Source: UBA6136 sp044350805 (GTDB taxonomy: Bacteria > Pseudomonadota > Gammaproteobacteria > Methylococcales > Methylococcaceae). Taken from it: a stretch of 64,000 bases of DNA. Position 1 is the first letter of the stretch, and each line of letters opens with the position of its first letter. The translations under genes and the position numbers were made by a program. The DNA lies in NCBI GenBank assembly GCA_044350805.1, contig JBILGU010000005.1:89122-153121 (forward strand), in the 5' to 3' direction. The notes beneath the pieces were generated by a model. It had not been told where the DNA came from, did not search any database, and saw only the letters and a program-made list of their open reading frames with translations. Positions 51,805-61,400 of the stretch are shown in pieces.

Positions 51805-52781
51805 GCCTCTTGGACAACCTTCAGACGGATGCCAAAGGTCGGCTCCGTCACTTTTTGACGGTCGAGGGCCTTTCGAAAGAGCAACTGGTGTCCATCATGG
51901 ATACGGCTGACTCTTTTGCCAGTGTTTCGGAACAGGCGGTCAAGAAAGTCCCGATCCTTCGGGGCAAGACCGTGGTGAATCTCTTTTTTGAAACCAGCAC
52001 CCGCACCCGAACGACCTTTGAACTGGCCGCCAAAAGATTGTCGGCCGACGTTCTCAATCTGAACATCGCAACCTCAGCGACGACCAAGGGTGAAAGCCTC
52101 CTGGATACGATTCGTAACATTGAGGCGATGCAGGTGGACATGTTCGTGGTTCGCCATGCCGATAGTGGCGCCCCCCATTTTATTGCTCGGCATGTGGCAC
52201 CCCACATTAGCGTGATCAATGCGGGAGATGGGCGCCATGCGCACCCGACGCAGGCCATGCTGGATGTGTATACGATCCGAAAGCACAAGGGACGGTTTGA
52301 GGGGCTGGTCGTCGCCATCGTCGGTGACATCCTTCATTCGCGGGTTGCACGTTCCGAAATTCAGGCCCTGCGTATCCTGGGGGCAAGCGAAATCCGGGTG
52401 GTTGGGCCGAGAACGCTGTTGCCTCCGGATGCAGAATCCCTCGGCGTCAAGGTATTCGTGGATCTCGAGCAAGGGCTTAAGGATGTGGACGTGGTCATCA
52501 TGCTGAGACTTCAAAGAGAGCGCATGAACGGTGCATTCATCCCGAGCGAACATGAATATTTTGCAAAGTTTGGTTTGACCGAGGAGCGACTCAAGGTGGC
52601 TAGGCCTGATGCGATCATCATGCATCCAGGACCGATTAATCGCGGCATTGAAATCGAATCCAAAGTGGCGGATGGGCCTCGATCGGTCATTCTCCAGCAG
52701 GTCACGGCCGGGATCTCGATCCGGATGGCGGTGATGTCCATGGTGATGTCCCATGAGGCTGGGGGGCAAAGAGATGTCTGA
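51801..52781 (+). CDS. pyrB: Aspartate carbamoyltransferase catalytic subunit PyrB
   Basis: PyrB (326 aa) makes carbamoyl-aspartate, the committed step of pyrimidine synthesis. Carbamoyl-phosphate motif FFETSTRTRTTFELA, then PHFIARHVAPHISVINAGDGRHAHPTQAMLD, and aspartate loop MLRLQRERM are all present. No pyrI is adjacent; instead the dihydroorotase-like pyrC' overlaps its 3' end by 8 bp. That pairing is the pseudomonad-type class A arrangement, where PyrB and PyrC' form one dodecamer. Confidence 0.95.
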   Translation: MSLLDNLQTDAKGRLRHFLTVEGLSKEQLVSIMDTADSFASVSEQAVKKVPILRGKTVVNLFFETSTRTRTTFELAAKRLSADVLNLNIATSATTKGESLLDTIRNIEAMQVDMFVVRHADSGAPHFIARHVAPHISVINAGDGRHAHPTQAMLDVYTIRKHKGRFEGLVVAIVGDILHSRVARSEIQALRILGASEIRVVGPRTLLPPDAESLGVKVFVDLEQGLKDVDVVIMLRLQRERMNGAFIPSEHEYFAKFGLTEERLKVARPDAIIMHPGPINRGIEIESKVADGPRSVILQQVTAGISIRMAVMSMVMSHEAGGQRDV

Positions 52782-54063
52782 GCAGCTTCTCATCAAGGGC
52801 GGTCGTCTGGTGGATCCTGCATCAGGGACGGACGCCGTTCTGGATCTGACCATCCGGGAGGGCAAGATCGCAACCCTCGGTGCCCTTCCCGATGGATTTG
52901 TGCCGGATCGGGTCATCGATGCCCAAGGTCTGGTGGTTGCTCCCGGATTTGTGGATCTGGCGGCCCGTTTTCGAGAGCCTGGCTTTGAGCATAAGGCCAC
53001 CATCCAGAGCGAAAGCCTTGCCGCCAGCGCTGCTGGGATTACGACGGTCTGTATTCCCCCGGATGGCGTTCCCATCACCGATACGCCGGCTGTGGCGCAG
53101 CTCATACAGGAGATCGGGCATGAGAGCGGAAAGGTTCGTCTATGCCCTATCGGGGCCTTGACCCGAGGGCTCAAGGGAAAAGACTTGAGTGAAATGCGCT
53201 CGCTGAAGGATGCCGGGTGCCGAGCCGTGAGTAACGCCTACTCTCCCGTTCAAAGCTCCCTGATTCTTCGACGGTCCATGGAGTACGCGGCCAGTCATGA
53301 CCTTCTCGTGGTCTTCCGTCCTGAAGATCAGGATCTTGCGGATGGCGGTTGCGCACACGAGGGCATTGTGGCCACCCGGATGGGACTTCGAGGCATTCCC
53401 TATGCCGCCGAAACCGTTGCCGTGGCCAAGGTGCTGGCCTTGATCGAGCAAACCGGCGCGCGGGTTCATTTTTCACTGATCAGTTCCGCCAGAGCCATGC
53501 GTTCCATCGCACGCGCTCAGGAAAAGGGATTTCAGGTGACGGCCGATACGGCTGCGCATTATCTTCACCTGACCGAATCCGACATCGAGGGTTTTGATGC
53601 CCAGTGCCACGTCAGCCCCCCGTTTCGAACCCTTGAGGATCGGGATGCCATGCGGCAGGGGGTTGTGGATGGTGTCATCAGTGCAATCTGTTCGGACCAT
53701 CAGCCCCATGAAGCGGATGCAAAGCTTGATGCATTTCCCTCAACGGAACCGGGAATTTCTGCACTGGAAACGCTGTTGCCCTTGAGTCTGCAGCTGGTGC
53801 ACGAAGGCGCTATGGACTTGATGACCGCACTTCGTGCCCTCACGGTGTCGCCGGCCAGGGTCATGGGGCTTGACGCGGGAACCCTTTCGATCGGTGCGCC
53901 CGCGGATGTGGCCATCTTTGACCCCCTAGCCTCCTGGGCATTGGGGCCCGGCACTTGGCGGAGTCAGGGCCGGAATACGCCCTATTGGGGACAGACGCTT
54001 CAGGGTCAGATACGGTATACCCTCTTGGGTGGACAATGCGTCTTTGAAATGAGGGGAAACTAG
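52774..54063 (+). CDS. pyrX: Inactive dihydroorotase homolog PyrC' (PyrX)
   Basis: A 429-aa dihydroorotase-fold protein that lacks the catalytic metal ligands. The canonical HxH motif of active enzymes (DxHxHxR before FREPG) is replaced by FVDLAARFREPGFEH, with no His pair. The later zinc His region reads RVHFSLISSARAM, and only SDHQPHEADA keeps its usual shape. In Pseudomonas the same degenerate protein (PyrC') is needed to hold the PyrB complex together but does no catalysis. The fold seems otherwise complete. ATG 52774 overlaps pyrB; a true pyrC must be elsewhere. Confidence 0.87.
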   Translation: MSEQLLIKGGRLVDPASGTDAVLDLTIREGKIATLGALPDGFVPDRVIDAQGLVVAPGFVDLAARFREPGFEHKATIQSESLAASAAGITTVCIPPDGVPITDTPAVAQLIQEIGHESGKVRLCPIGALTRGLKGKDLSEMRSLKDAGCRAVSNAYSPVQSSLILRRSMEYAASHDLLVVFRPEDQDLADGGCAHEGIVATRMGLRGIPYAAETVAVAKVLALIEQTGARVHFSLISSARAMRSIARAQEKGFQVTADTAAHYLHLTESDIEGFDAQCHVSPPFRTLEDRDAMRQGVVDGVISAICSDHQPHEADAKLDAFPSTEPGISALETLLPLSLQLVHEGAMDLMTALRALTVSPARVMGLDAGTLSIGAPADVAIFDPLASWALGPGTWRSQGRNTPYWGQTLQGQIRYTLLGGQCVFEMRGN

Positions 54064-54064
54064 G

Positions 54065-54694
54065 ATGTCCGTGAGCTCAAAACGCGTAGGGACGCTTTTC
54101 ATCATTTCAGCACCTTCGGGAGCCGGAAAGACCAGTCTGGTGAGGGCCCTCAGGGAGTCGACCGAGGGCTTAGCCGTATCGGTTTCCCATACGACAAGAA
54201 ATCAAAGGTCAGGGGAAGTGGATGGCAAGGATTACTTCTTTGTCGATCACGACGAATTCCAGGACATGGTCGATCGGGGTGAATTTCTTGAGCATGCCCG
54301 CGTCTTCGACAACTACTACGGAACCTCAAAGGCCAGTGTGGAAGACAATCTTCAAAATGGCCACGATGTGATCCTTGAGATTGATTGGCAAGGCGCCCGG
54401 CAAGTTCGAGAGCTGATGCCGCAATCGCAAAGCATCTTCATCCTCCCTCCCTCCCTCGAGGCGCTTGAGTCGAGATTGCAGGGACGCGGACAGGATGAGG
54501 ATCAGGTGATCCAGCGCCGGATGAAGGATGCAATTGCCGAAATGTCACACTACGGCGAATTCGACTACCTTGTCGTCAATGATGTCTTCGCCGATGCACT
54601 ATCCGAGCTTCGGGCGATCGTGATTTCGAGCCGCATGGAAGTTTTCAATCAATCTCGAACCCATAGTGCATTGATCGAGGCTTTGATCGGGTAA
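54065..54694 (+). CDS. gmk: Guanylate kinase
   Basis: Gmk (209 aa) phosphorylates GMP to GDP. The P-loop FIISAPSGAGKTSLVRAL is at the N terminus; SVSHTTRNQRSGEVDGKDYFFV and FLEHARVFDNYYGTSKASV bind GMP; ILEIDWQGARQVRE contains the Walker-B Asp. It is the last core gene on this side. In most relatives rpoZ and spoT come next; here the HipBA-Wadjet island follows instead. Confidence 0.95.
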   Translation: MSVSSKRVGTLFIISAPSGAGKTSLVRALRESTEGLAVSVSHTTRNQRSGEVDGKDYFFVDHDEFQDMVDRGEFLEHARVFDNYYGTSKASVEDNLQNGHDVILEIDWQGARQVRELMPQSQSIFILPPSLEALESRLQGRGQDEDQVIQRRMKDAIAEMSHYGEFDYLVVNDVFADALSELRAIVISSRMEVFNQSRTHSALIEALIG

Positions 54695-54700
54695 AACAAT

Positions 54701-54768
54701 ATTTCCCGTTCGGGAAGTATTTCTTGTATGTCTTGATGGTTTGGCCAATAATGACCCGAACGGGAAAT
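54701..54768. promoter_or_regulatory. Two identical inverted 14-bp operator sites upstream of hipB
   Basis: ATTTCCCGTTCGGG occurs at 54701-54714 on the plus strand and again, on the minus strand, at 54755-54768, separated by 40 bp. Each copy holds a near-palindromic core CCCG/CGGG. They lie just before the hipB start, where HipB-type antitoxins bind to repress their own operon. Confidence 0.75.
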
Positions 54769-54782
54769 TTATTGGGGCTGAG

Positions 54783-55007
54783 ATGACTATTCGATCGCCA
54801 GAAGAGCTCGCCTCCCTCCTCAGGGCGGCGCGAAAATCATTGGGATTAACCCAACCTCAGCTGGCCCTGGCTGCCGGGGTGGGGGTTCGGTTCATTGTCG
54901 ACCTTGAAGCAGGTAAGCCCACGGTTCGCCTCGAGCATGTGCTGAGGGTCATTGATGCCTTGGGTGGAGTGATCGAGTTGACGGGCTTGCCTTCGGCACG
55001 GTCATAG
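54783..55007 (+). CDS. hipB: HipB-like XRE antitoxin
   Basis: A 74-aa helix-turn-helix protein (XRE family) that pairs with HipA. The HTH is LRAARKSLGLTQPQLALAAGVGVRFIVDLEAGKPTVRL, matching the HipB pattern, followed by a short C-terminal strand segment (GGVIELTGL). It should bind the operator repeats upstream, neutralise HipA and repress the operon. I chose ATG 54783 over a longer TTG frame. hipA starts 14 bp after the stop. Confidence 0.87.
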   Translation: MTIRSPEELASLLRAARKSLGLTQPQLALAAGVGVRFIVDLEAGKPTVRLEHVLRVIDALGGVIELTGLPSARS

Positions 55008-55021
55008 CCACTGTTGGAAAG

Positions 55022-56287
55022 ATGAAAATGGCGCATGAACTGGATGTGTGGCTTTTTTCCGATCGCATTGGACGTTTGTCGCTCAGCAACGGGCGGCTGA
55101 GTTTTTGTTACAGCCCGGAATGGCTCACGCGCGAAGACGCTCGGCCCTTATCCATCTCTCTGTCTCTGCAGGCAGAATCATACGATGACACGCTTTCGCG
55201 ACCTTTTTTTGCAGGTCTCCTGCCCGAAGGGGAGTTACGTCGCATGATCGCACGACAGATCCAGGTTTCAGGTCGGAACGACTTTGCTTTGCTTGAAAAA
55301 TTGGGCGGCGAATGTGCCGGAGCTGTGACGCTCTCTTTGCCTGAGCAAGGATTTCTGCCGTCATCAGCGGGCAATGACGTTCAGTGGCTCAGTGAGCTTG
55401 AGTTGGTCTCTCTCCTCGAAGAGCTACCGCGTAGACCGATGCTCATCGGTCAGGACGGTCTTAGACTGTCTTTGGCGGGAGCACAAGACAAGCTCCCGGT
55501 GGTTTTTGATGGTCACCGCATAGGTCTCCCTCGAAACGGATCCCCGAGTACGCACATCCTCAAGCCACCTATCCATGCGGTTGAAGACAGTGTCACAAAT
55601 GAGGCCTTTTGCATGGTGTTGGCGGCAGCCATGGGTCTTAAAGTCGCAAAGACGAGTCTTCATCAGGTGATGGAGAAACCCTTCTTATTAGTGAAGCGTT
55701 ACGACCGCATTTTCGATGAGCAGGATGGCGTTCAGCGAATGCATCAGGAGGATTTCTGCCAGGCGTTAGCAGTGGTACCCGAATTAAAATATCAAAATGA
55801 GGGCGGGCCAGATCTGAGGCAATGTTTTGATCTGATTCGTCGTGCCACGCGCCCAAGCGCTCCGCAGGTTCTGAGGTTTCTTGATGCCGTGGTTTTTAAT
55901 GCATTGGTTGGAAATCACGATGCGCATGCCAAAAATTTTTCGTTTCTGTACCACGAGGGAAAGCCCATTCTGGCACCGCTCTACGACATGCTGTCAACGG
56001 CGGTTTACCCGAAACTGACACCCAAGATGGCCATGAAGATCGGGAGCAAATACAAATTTACCGAATTACAGGCGAAACATTGGGACCAGTTCGCAGAGGA
56101 CGCGGGCCTGGCCAAATCCCTGTTACGAAAGCGTGTTCTCGAATTGGCCCGGGAGCTTCCTGAAAAAGCAAATGGACTTTGGGCGGATCCACGGGAAGAG
56201 TTTCGGAAAAGTGTAATCGTCGAGCAGGTCGTGGCACTGATTGAACAAAGGTGCGGACTGACCATTAAGCGTTTCAAAGAAATTTGA
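55022..56287 (+). CDS. hipA: HipA-type serine/threonine kinase toxin
   Basis: A 421-aa HipA kinase, a toxin that in E. coli phosphorylates glutamyl-tRNA synthetase and induces dormancy. The N-terminal subdomain has PFFAGLLPEGELRR. The autophosphorylation loop is LRLSLAGAQDK with Ser150; the catalytic Asp is in NALVGNHDAHAKNFS (D300), and APLYDMLS gives the metal-binding Asp. All active-site residues are kept, so the toxin looks functional. It is encoded downstream of hipB and upstream of jetA, with a 48-bp gap, so co-expression with the Wadjet genes is possible. Confidence 0.9.
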   Translation: MKMAHELDVWLFSDRIGRLSLSNGRLSFCYSPEWLTREDARPLSISLSLQAESYDDTLSRPFFAGLLPEGELRRMIARQIQVSGRNDFALLEKLGGECAGAVTLSLPEQGFLPSSAGNDVQWLSELELVSLLEELPRRPMLIGQDGLRLSLAGAQDKLPVVFDGHRIGLPRNGSPSTHILKPPIHAVEDSVTNEAFCMVLAAAMGLKVAKTSLHQVMEKPFLLVKRYDRIFDEQDGVQRMHQEDFCQALAVVPELKYQNEGGPDLRQCFDLIRRATRPSAPQVLRFLDAVVFNALVGNHDAHAKNFSFLYHEGKPILAPLYDMLSTAVYPKLTPKMAMKIGSKYKFTELQAKHWDQFAEDAGLAKSLLRKRVLELARELPEKANGLWADPREEFRKSVIVEQVVALIEQRCGLTIKRFKEI

Positions 56288-56301
56288 AACGAGTGGAGCA
56301 C

Positions 56302-56346
56302 ATGACAGACTCTGAACAACCTTGGAGCACTGGCTTTGGATTTTGA
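56302..56346 (+). CDS. Possible 14-codon mini-ORF before jetA
   Basis: ATG 56302 has GTGGAG a few bases upstream and reads MTDSEQPWSTGFGF before a TGA that lies 6 bp past the TTG start of jetA, in a different frame. It may couple translation, or it may be the original N terminus of jetA cut off by a 1-bp indel. Chance is also possible. Confidence 0.25.
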   Translation: MTDSEQPWSTGFGF

Positions 56347-57784
56347 ATCGCTCGTTTCACTCCGAACACATCATCCGGCTTGGCGTCTGCTTCGCTCAGA
56401 TCACGCTGAATTGATTGCGAGCTTCCTCTTCAAGGCATTCATTCAAACCAATGTTAGGGTTATCCCTGCACTTGATCTAGCGGAGGCACTCGAAGATCAC
56501 CTTTATCTGTTGCGAGAGATCCGGGGGAATGAAAGCTACCCTCGATCGGCTCCGGAATATCTGAATGACTGGGCGGAACCAGAAAAGGGTTGGCTTCGAA
56601 AGTTTTATCGGGCTGGGACGGATGAACCTCAATTCGATCTGACGCCGGCGACCGAGAAGGCGATCAGCTGGCTGGAACAATTGGGAGCACGAACCTTTGT
56701 TGGCACGGAATCACGCTTGCTCATGTTATTTGAGCTTTTACGGCAGATTTCGGAGGGCAGTGAGCATGATCCGGTCAAACGCCTTGAAGAGCTTCAAAGA
56801 AAGAAGAATGAGATAGAGGACGAAATGGCAGAGATTGCCCGGGGCGAGTTGGCTGTTCTCAACGATACCGCGATCAGGGATCGGTTTCAGCAGTTCAGCC
56901 AGATTGCGCGAGAGCTCTTGTCCGATTTTCGTGAGGTCGAGCATAATTTCAGGCAACTGGATCGTCGCGTCAGGGAGAAGATCGCGCTTTGGGAAGGGTC
57001 CAAAGGCGCCTTGATTGAAGAGGTCATGGGCGAGCGAGATGCGATCGGGGATTCGGATCAGGGCCGAAGCTTTGGGGCCTTTTGGGAGTTTTTGCTTTCC
57101 AGTCGCCGTCAGGAAGAGCTGAGTCTTTTGCTTGAAAAGGTCATGGGACTTGAGGCGGTGCTGGAGCTTCGTCCTGACGCCCGTATGCGAAGGGTTCACC
57201 ACGATTGGCTCGAGGCAGGGGAACACACCCAGCGGACGGTTGCACAGCTGTCGCAACAACTGAGAAGGTTCCTCGACGATCAAGCTTTTCTTGAAAACCG
57301 GAGAATCATGGAACTCGTCCGAGGAATCGAGGCAAACGCACTCAATTTACGAGACGAGAGTTTTCCACTGGCATTTATGGAAATTGAAGAAGCGGCTCCC
57401 CGAGTCGATCTGCCGATGGAGAGACCTTTGAATAGTCCTTCCATGAAATCCCAAATTCAGATGGATCGTGTTGAAATCGGCCAAGCGAATTTTGATGCCG
57501 CCCTGCTCTTTGATCAGATCCGTATCGATAAATCGCGATTGAACCGTCATATCCAGAATGTCCTCAGGCGACAAAGGACGGTCACCCTCATGGAGTTAGT
57601 GGAGCAGCAACCCTTGGAGCAGGGCCTTCCTGAGCTAATGGCGTATCTCCAACTCGGAACAGAGGCTTACGCGATGAAAAGCGACCCAGAAATACTCGAA
57701 ACCATCACGTGGCAGGCTAAGGATCGGGAGGGTCGGCCCATTCAAAGAGAGGCGACCATGCCTCGGGTGATGTTTGCCCTGTGA
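56336..57784 (+). CDS. jetA: Wadjet type I subunit JetA (DUF3375; MksF-like kleisin)
   Basis: A 482-aa DUF3375 protein, the kleisin-like subunit of the Wadjet SMC complex that extrudes DNA loops and marks small circular plasmids for cleavage. Family features are HHPAWRLLRSDHAELIASFLFKAF at the start, EALEDHLYLLREIRG, ATEKAISWLEQLG and FVGTESRLLMLFELLRQISEGSE, followed by long coiled-coil helices. The only start giving the full N terminus is TTG 56336, with GGAG 8 bp upstream; a better-looking ATG (56302) is out of frame. It overlaps jetB by 4 bp (GTGA). Confidence 0.88.
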   Translation: MDFESLVSLRTHHPAWRLLRSDHAELIASFLFKAFIQTNVRVIPALDLAEALEDHLYLLREIRGNESYPRSAPEYLNDWAEPEKGWLRKFYRAGTDEPQFDLTPATEKAISWLEQLGARTFVGTESRLLMLFELLRQISEGSEHDPVKRLEELQRKKNEIEDEMAEIARGELAVLNDTAIRDRFQQFSQIARELLSDFREVEHNFRQLDRRVREKIALWEGSKGALIEEVMGERDAIGDSDQGRSFGAFWEFLLSSRRQEELSLLLEKVMGLEAVLELRPDARMRRVHHDWLEAGEHTQRTVAQLSQQLRRFLDDQAFLENRRIMELVRGIEANALNLRDESFPLAFMEIEEAAPRVDLPMERPLNSPSMKSQIQMDRVEIGQANFDAALLFDQIRIDKSRLNRHIQNVLRRQRTVTLMELVEQQPLEQGLPELMAYLQLGTEAYAMKSDPEILETITWQAKDREGRPIQREATMPRVMFAL

Positions 57785-58452
57785 GTGACTCCAACGCCAT
57801 GGAAGGAAACAACACCGATCTCGCGCAATCGCTGCCCAATGATCATGACCTTTCAACCGTGCTGGTAAGTCTCCTCAAGGGGGTGATCTATCGGGAAGAC
57901 AATGAGCGACTCTGGTCCACCATGCTTCGCCATCAAATCCGGGTCCGGGAATTTGTCGAGGTGCTGGGGCTTGAGCTGATCCTTGATGACACCGAGGGGT
58001 TTGCCTTTCTAAAATCACGACCCATTTTGGAGAGCGATGAAACCCAGAGAATTCCGCGGCTAGTGGCTCGGAGGCCCCTCTCATTCATGGTCAGCCTTTT
58101 ACTGGCGCTGCTTCGAAAAAGACTGGCTGAATTCGATGCGACCGGAGGTGAGACACGGCTTGTAATGTCCCGGGAAGACATTCTCGATCTGGTGATGGTC
58201 TTTCTTCCACAAAATACGAATGAGGCTCGCCAGCTGGATCAGATGGATGCCCACATCAACAAAATCATCGAGCTTGGATTTTTGAGACGATTGCGTACCA
58301 CGGAATCAACCGAGGGGACCTTTGAGGTCCGCCGTATCCTCAAAGCGTTCGTTGATGCGCAGTGGATGTCGGATTTCGATGCGCGCCTTGAGACTTATCG
58401 CCGCCATGTGATGGGCAATTCCGATCATCAGGAGGATGGAGCTGGTGACTGA
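57781..58452 (+). CDS. jetB: Wadjet type I subunit JetB (DUF4194; MksE-like)
   Basis: A 223-aa DUF4194 protein, the KITE/MukE-like subunit that joins the kleisin to the SMC motor. It shows the winged-helix pattern: LVSLLKGVIYREDNERLW near residue 25, then IRVREFVEVLGLELILDDTEGFAFL, RRPLSFMVSLLLALLRKRLAEFD and MSREDILDLVMVFLP. Family C-terminal part with FLRRLRTTESTEGTFEVRRILKAFVDAQWM is present. The start is GTG 57781. Its 3' end overlaps jetC. Confidence 0.87.
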   Translation: MSDSNAMEGNNTDLAQSLPNDHDLSTVLVSLLKGVIYREDNERLWSTMLRHQIRVREFVEVLGLELILDDTEGFAFLKSRPILESDETQRIPRLVARRPLSFMVSLLLALLRKRLAEFDATGGETRLVMSREDILDLVMVFLPQNTNEARQLDQMDAHINKIIELGFLRRLRTTESTEGTFEVRRILKAFVDAQWMSDFDARLETYRRHVMGNSDHQEDGAGD

Positions 58453-61400
58453 TCATGATCAATCGGGCATTGATTTTCTGGGAGAGAGTGGCCTTGCTGG
58501 TTTCAGGCTCCAGCGTCTCGAGGTACTCAATTGGGGGACCTTTGATGGTCAGGTATGGGTAATGGAGCTCAAAGGTCGAAATATTCTTTTGACCGGTGAT
58601 ATTGGCTCAGGGAAGTCCACGCTGGTCGATGCAGTCACGACCCTCTTGGTTCCCGCACATCGGATTGCCTACAACAAGGCGGCCGGCGCGGATACCCGAG
58701 AGAGGTCCTTAAAGTCCTATGTTTTAGGGCACTACAAATCTGAGCGAAGTGAGGAAACGGGTCTGGCCAAACCGGTTTCGCTCAGAGATGAAAAATGCCT
58801 TTCAGTCATCCTCGGGGTCTTTTACAACGAAGGCTTTGATCAGTATGTGACCCTCGCGCAGGTGTTCTGGATCAAGGACAACCAAGGGCAGCCCGCCCGT
58901 TTTTTTATCGGAGCGGACACCGCGCTTAATATTGCCTCTGATTTCAGTGGGTTTGGGGGTGATGTAGGTACCCTCAGGAAACAGCTCCGCGCCCGGGGCG
59001 CGGAAATCGAGGAAACCTTTCCGAAATATGGAAATTGGTATCGTCGTCGATTCGGTATCGAAAACGAACAGGCGATGGAGTTGTTTCATCAGACCATTTC
59101 GATGAAATCTGTGGGTAACCTCACGGATTTTGTTCGCTCCCATATGCTGGAGCCCTTTGATGTCACCTCGCGTATTGAGGCGCTGATTTCTCATTTCGAT
59201 GATCTTAATCGAGCCCATGAAGCGGTTCTGAAGGCTCAGCGTCAGTTAGATCTGCTCAAGCCCTTGATGACGCTAAGCACTCGTCATGAAGAGATCGGAA
59301 GTCAAACAATCCATAACAGGAGTTGTCGGGATGCGTTGCAAACCTATTTCGGCGAGCGACTGAAACAGCTCCTTGAGAATAAGCTGGCCGGGCTGGATCA
59401 GGAATGGCGGAAGAGAGAAGCGCGTGTTCGCCAGACCGAATTGGGAAAACAATCCAATCAGCTTCGAGTGGATGAGCTCCGTCGAGTGATCCAGCAAAAT
59501 GGCGGTGATCGCCTTGAGCGCTTGGCCACTGAAATTGAGATGAAGTTGGCGTTGCGAGAGACCCGAACGCAAAAAGCGGATCGCTATCAGCGGCTTTTAG
59601 GGCTCGTGAAGCTTGCATTGCCAACAAGCCATGACGAATTTCTTGAACAGCGTGAAAGCCTCGCGCGTCTGAAGGAGGCTGCAGAAGGACAAAGTACCGA
59701 GTTCCAGAATGCCTACATGGAAGAGAGCTTTCAGTTTCAAAAGCTGCGGGAGCAACATACAGGACTAGTGGCTGAAATCGAGAGTCTCAGAAAGCGTAAA
59801 AGCAATATTGACACACGTCAGGTCGAGATTCGGGAGGCGCTTTGTCGTTTTCTCAAGATCGATGAGGATGTAATGCCCTTTGCGGGTGAGTTGATCCAGG
59901 TGCGGACTGAGGAAAAGGACTGGGAAGGGGCTGCCGAACGCATCCTGAGAGGTTTCGGTCTCTCTCTTCTGGTTCCAGATCGCCATTATCGGTCCGTTCA
60001 TGAATGGGTTGAGGAACACCATCTCAAGGGGCGACTGGTCTACTTCCATGTCCGTTCGTCTCGGAATGCTATTCAGGCCGCACCCGCGGCCAATGCATTG
60101 ATTAGAAAGCTCGAAGTCAAACCGGATTCTGAGTTTTACGATTGGGTAGAACGTGAACTTTCGCACCGTTTTGATATCGCCTGTTGCAGTACAGCAGAGG
60201 AGTTTCGCCGAGAACCCCGTGCATTGTCTCTGGCGGGCCAGATCAAAGATCCCTCGGGACGACATGAAAAGGATGATCGGAGCCGGATTGATGATCGAAG
60301 CCGGTATGTCTTGGGATGGTCGAATACCGCCAAGATCATGGTGCTGGAATCGCAGAAAAAAGTCCTTGAGAAGGATATCGGCACCATTTCAGAACGGATC
60401 GCAGCGCTTCAGGTCCAAAGCAAAGCTTTGGCGGGCCAGTTGGATGCATTGGCTCGGCTTGAAGAGTTTCTGGAGTATGAGGAAATCGATGTTGCCACTA
60501 TCGCAGCGGAAATCGAAAGGCTCATCAAGGAGCGAGATGATTTGGCGGACGCGTCGGATCTTCTGAAATCCTTGCGAGAAAAACTGGATCAGGCGCTTGA
60601 GCAGCTCCATGTGGCTGACAAGGCACACATGGACGCGAGAGACCGAAGGACGCGCATTGAGGAGCGACAGAGCGAAACTCAGCGAATTCTGGATGTCACA
60701 CTCGAAAAGATTCAGGGGGTTGATCTCGAGGACACCCTCCGAAATGAGTTGGATCACATCGTAAAAAATGCGCTCTCGGCCAGGGAAATCAGCATTGAAG
60801 GCGCCGCATTGAGGGAGTCCGAAGTCAGAAAATGGCTACAGGACAAGATTGACGAAGGGGATCGTCAGGAGCGGGTCATCGGTGAAAAGATTGTTCGTGC
60901 GATGACGGAATTCAACGAGTTATTTAAGCTTGAGACGGTCGACATGGATCCGGCGCTGGCTTCCGTACCTGAATACGCCCGGTTTCTGGCACAGCTCGAG
61001 CGCGATGACCTCCCTCGGTTTGTCGATCGGTTCAAAGTGCTTCTCAACGTCAACACGATCAATGAAATCGCGAACTTCAATGCCCAGCTTTCTCGAGAGC
61101 GTGAGACGATCAAGGAGAGGATCGAGCGAATCAATGAGTCTTTGACCCACATTGATTACGTGAAGGGTCGATACATCCGCATTGAGGCAATGCCAACACT
61201 CGATGCAGAAATACGTGATTTTCAGTCGGAACTCCGTGCGTGTACGGAAGGTAGCCTTTCAGGAACCGAGGAGGCCCAATATTCTGAAATTCGGTTCGCT
61301 CAAGTCAGGAAAATCATCGATAGGTTCCGGGGGCGAGAGGGGCTATCAGATCAGGATCGGCGCTGGACCGCCAAGGTCACCGATGTCCGTAACTGGTTTA

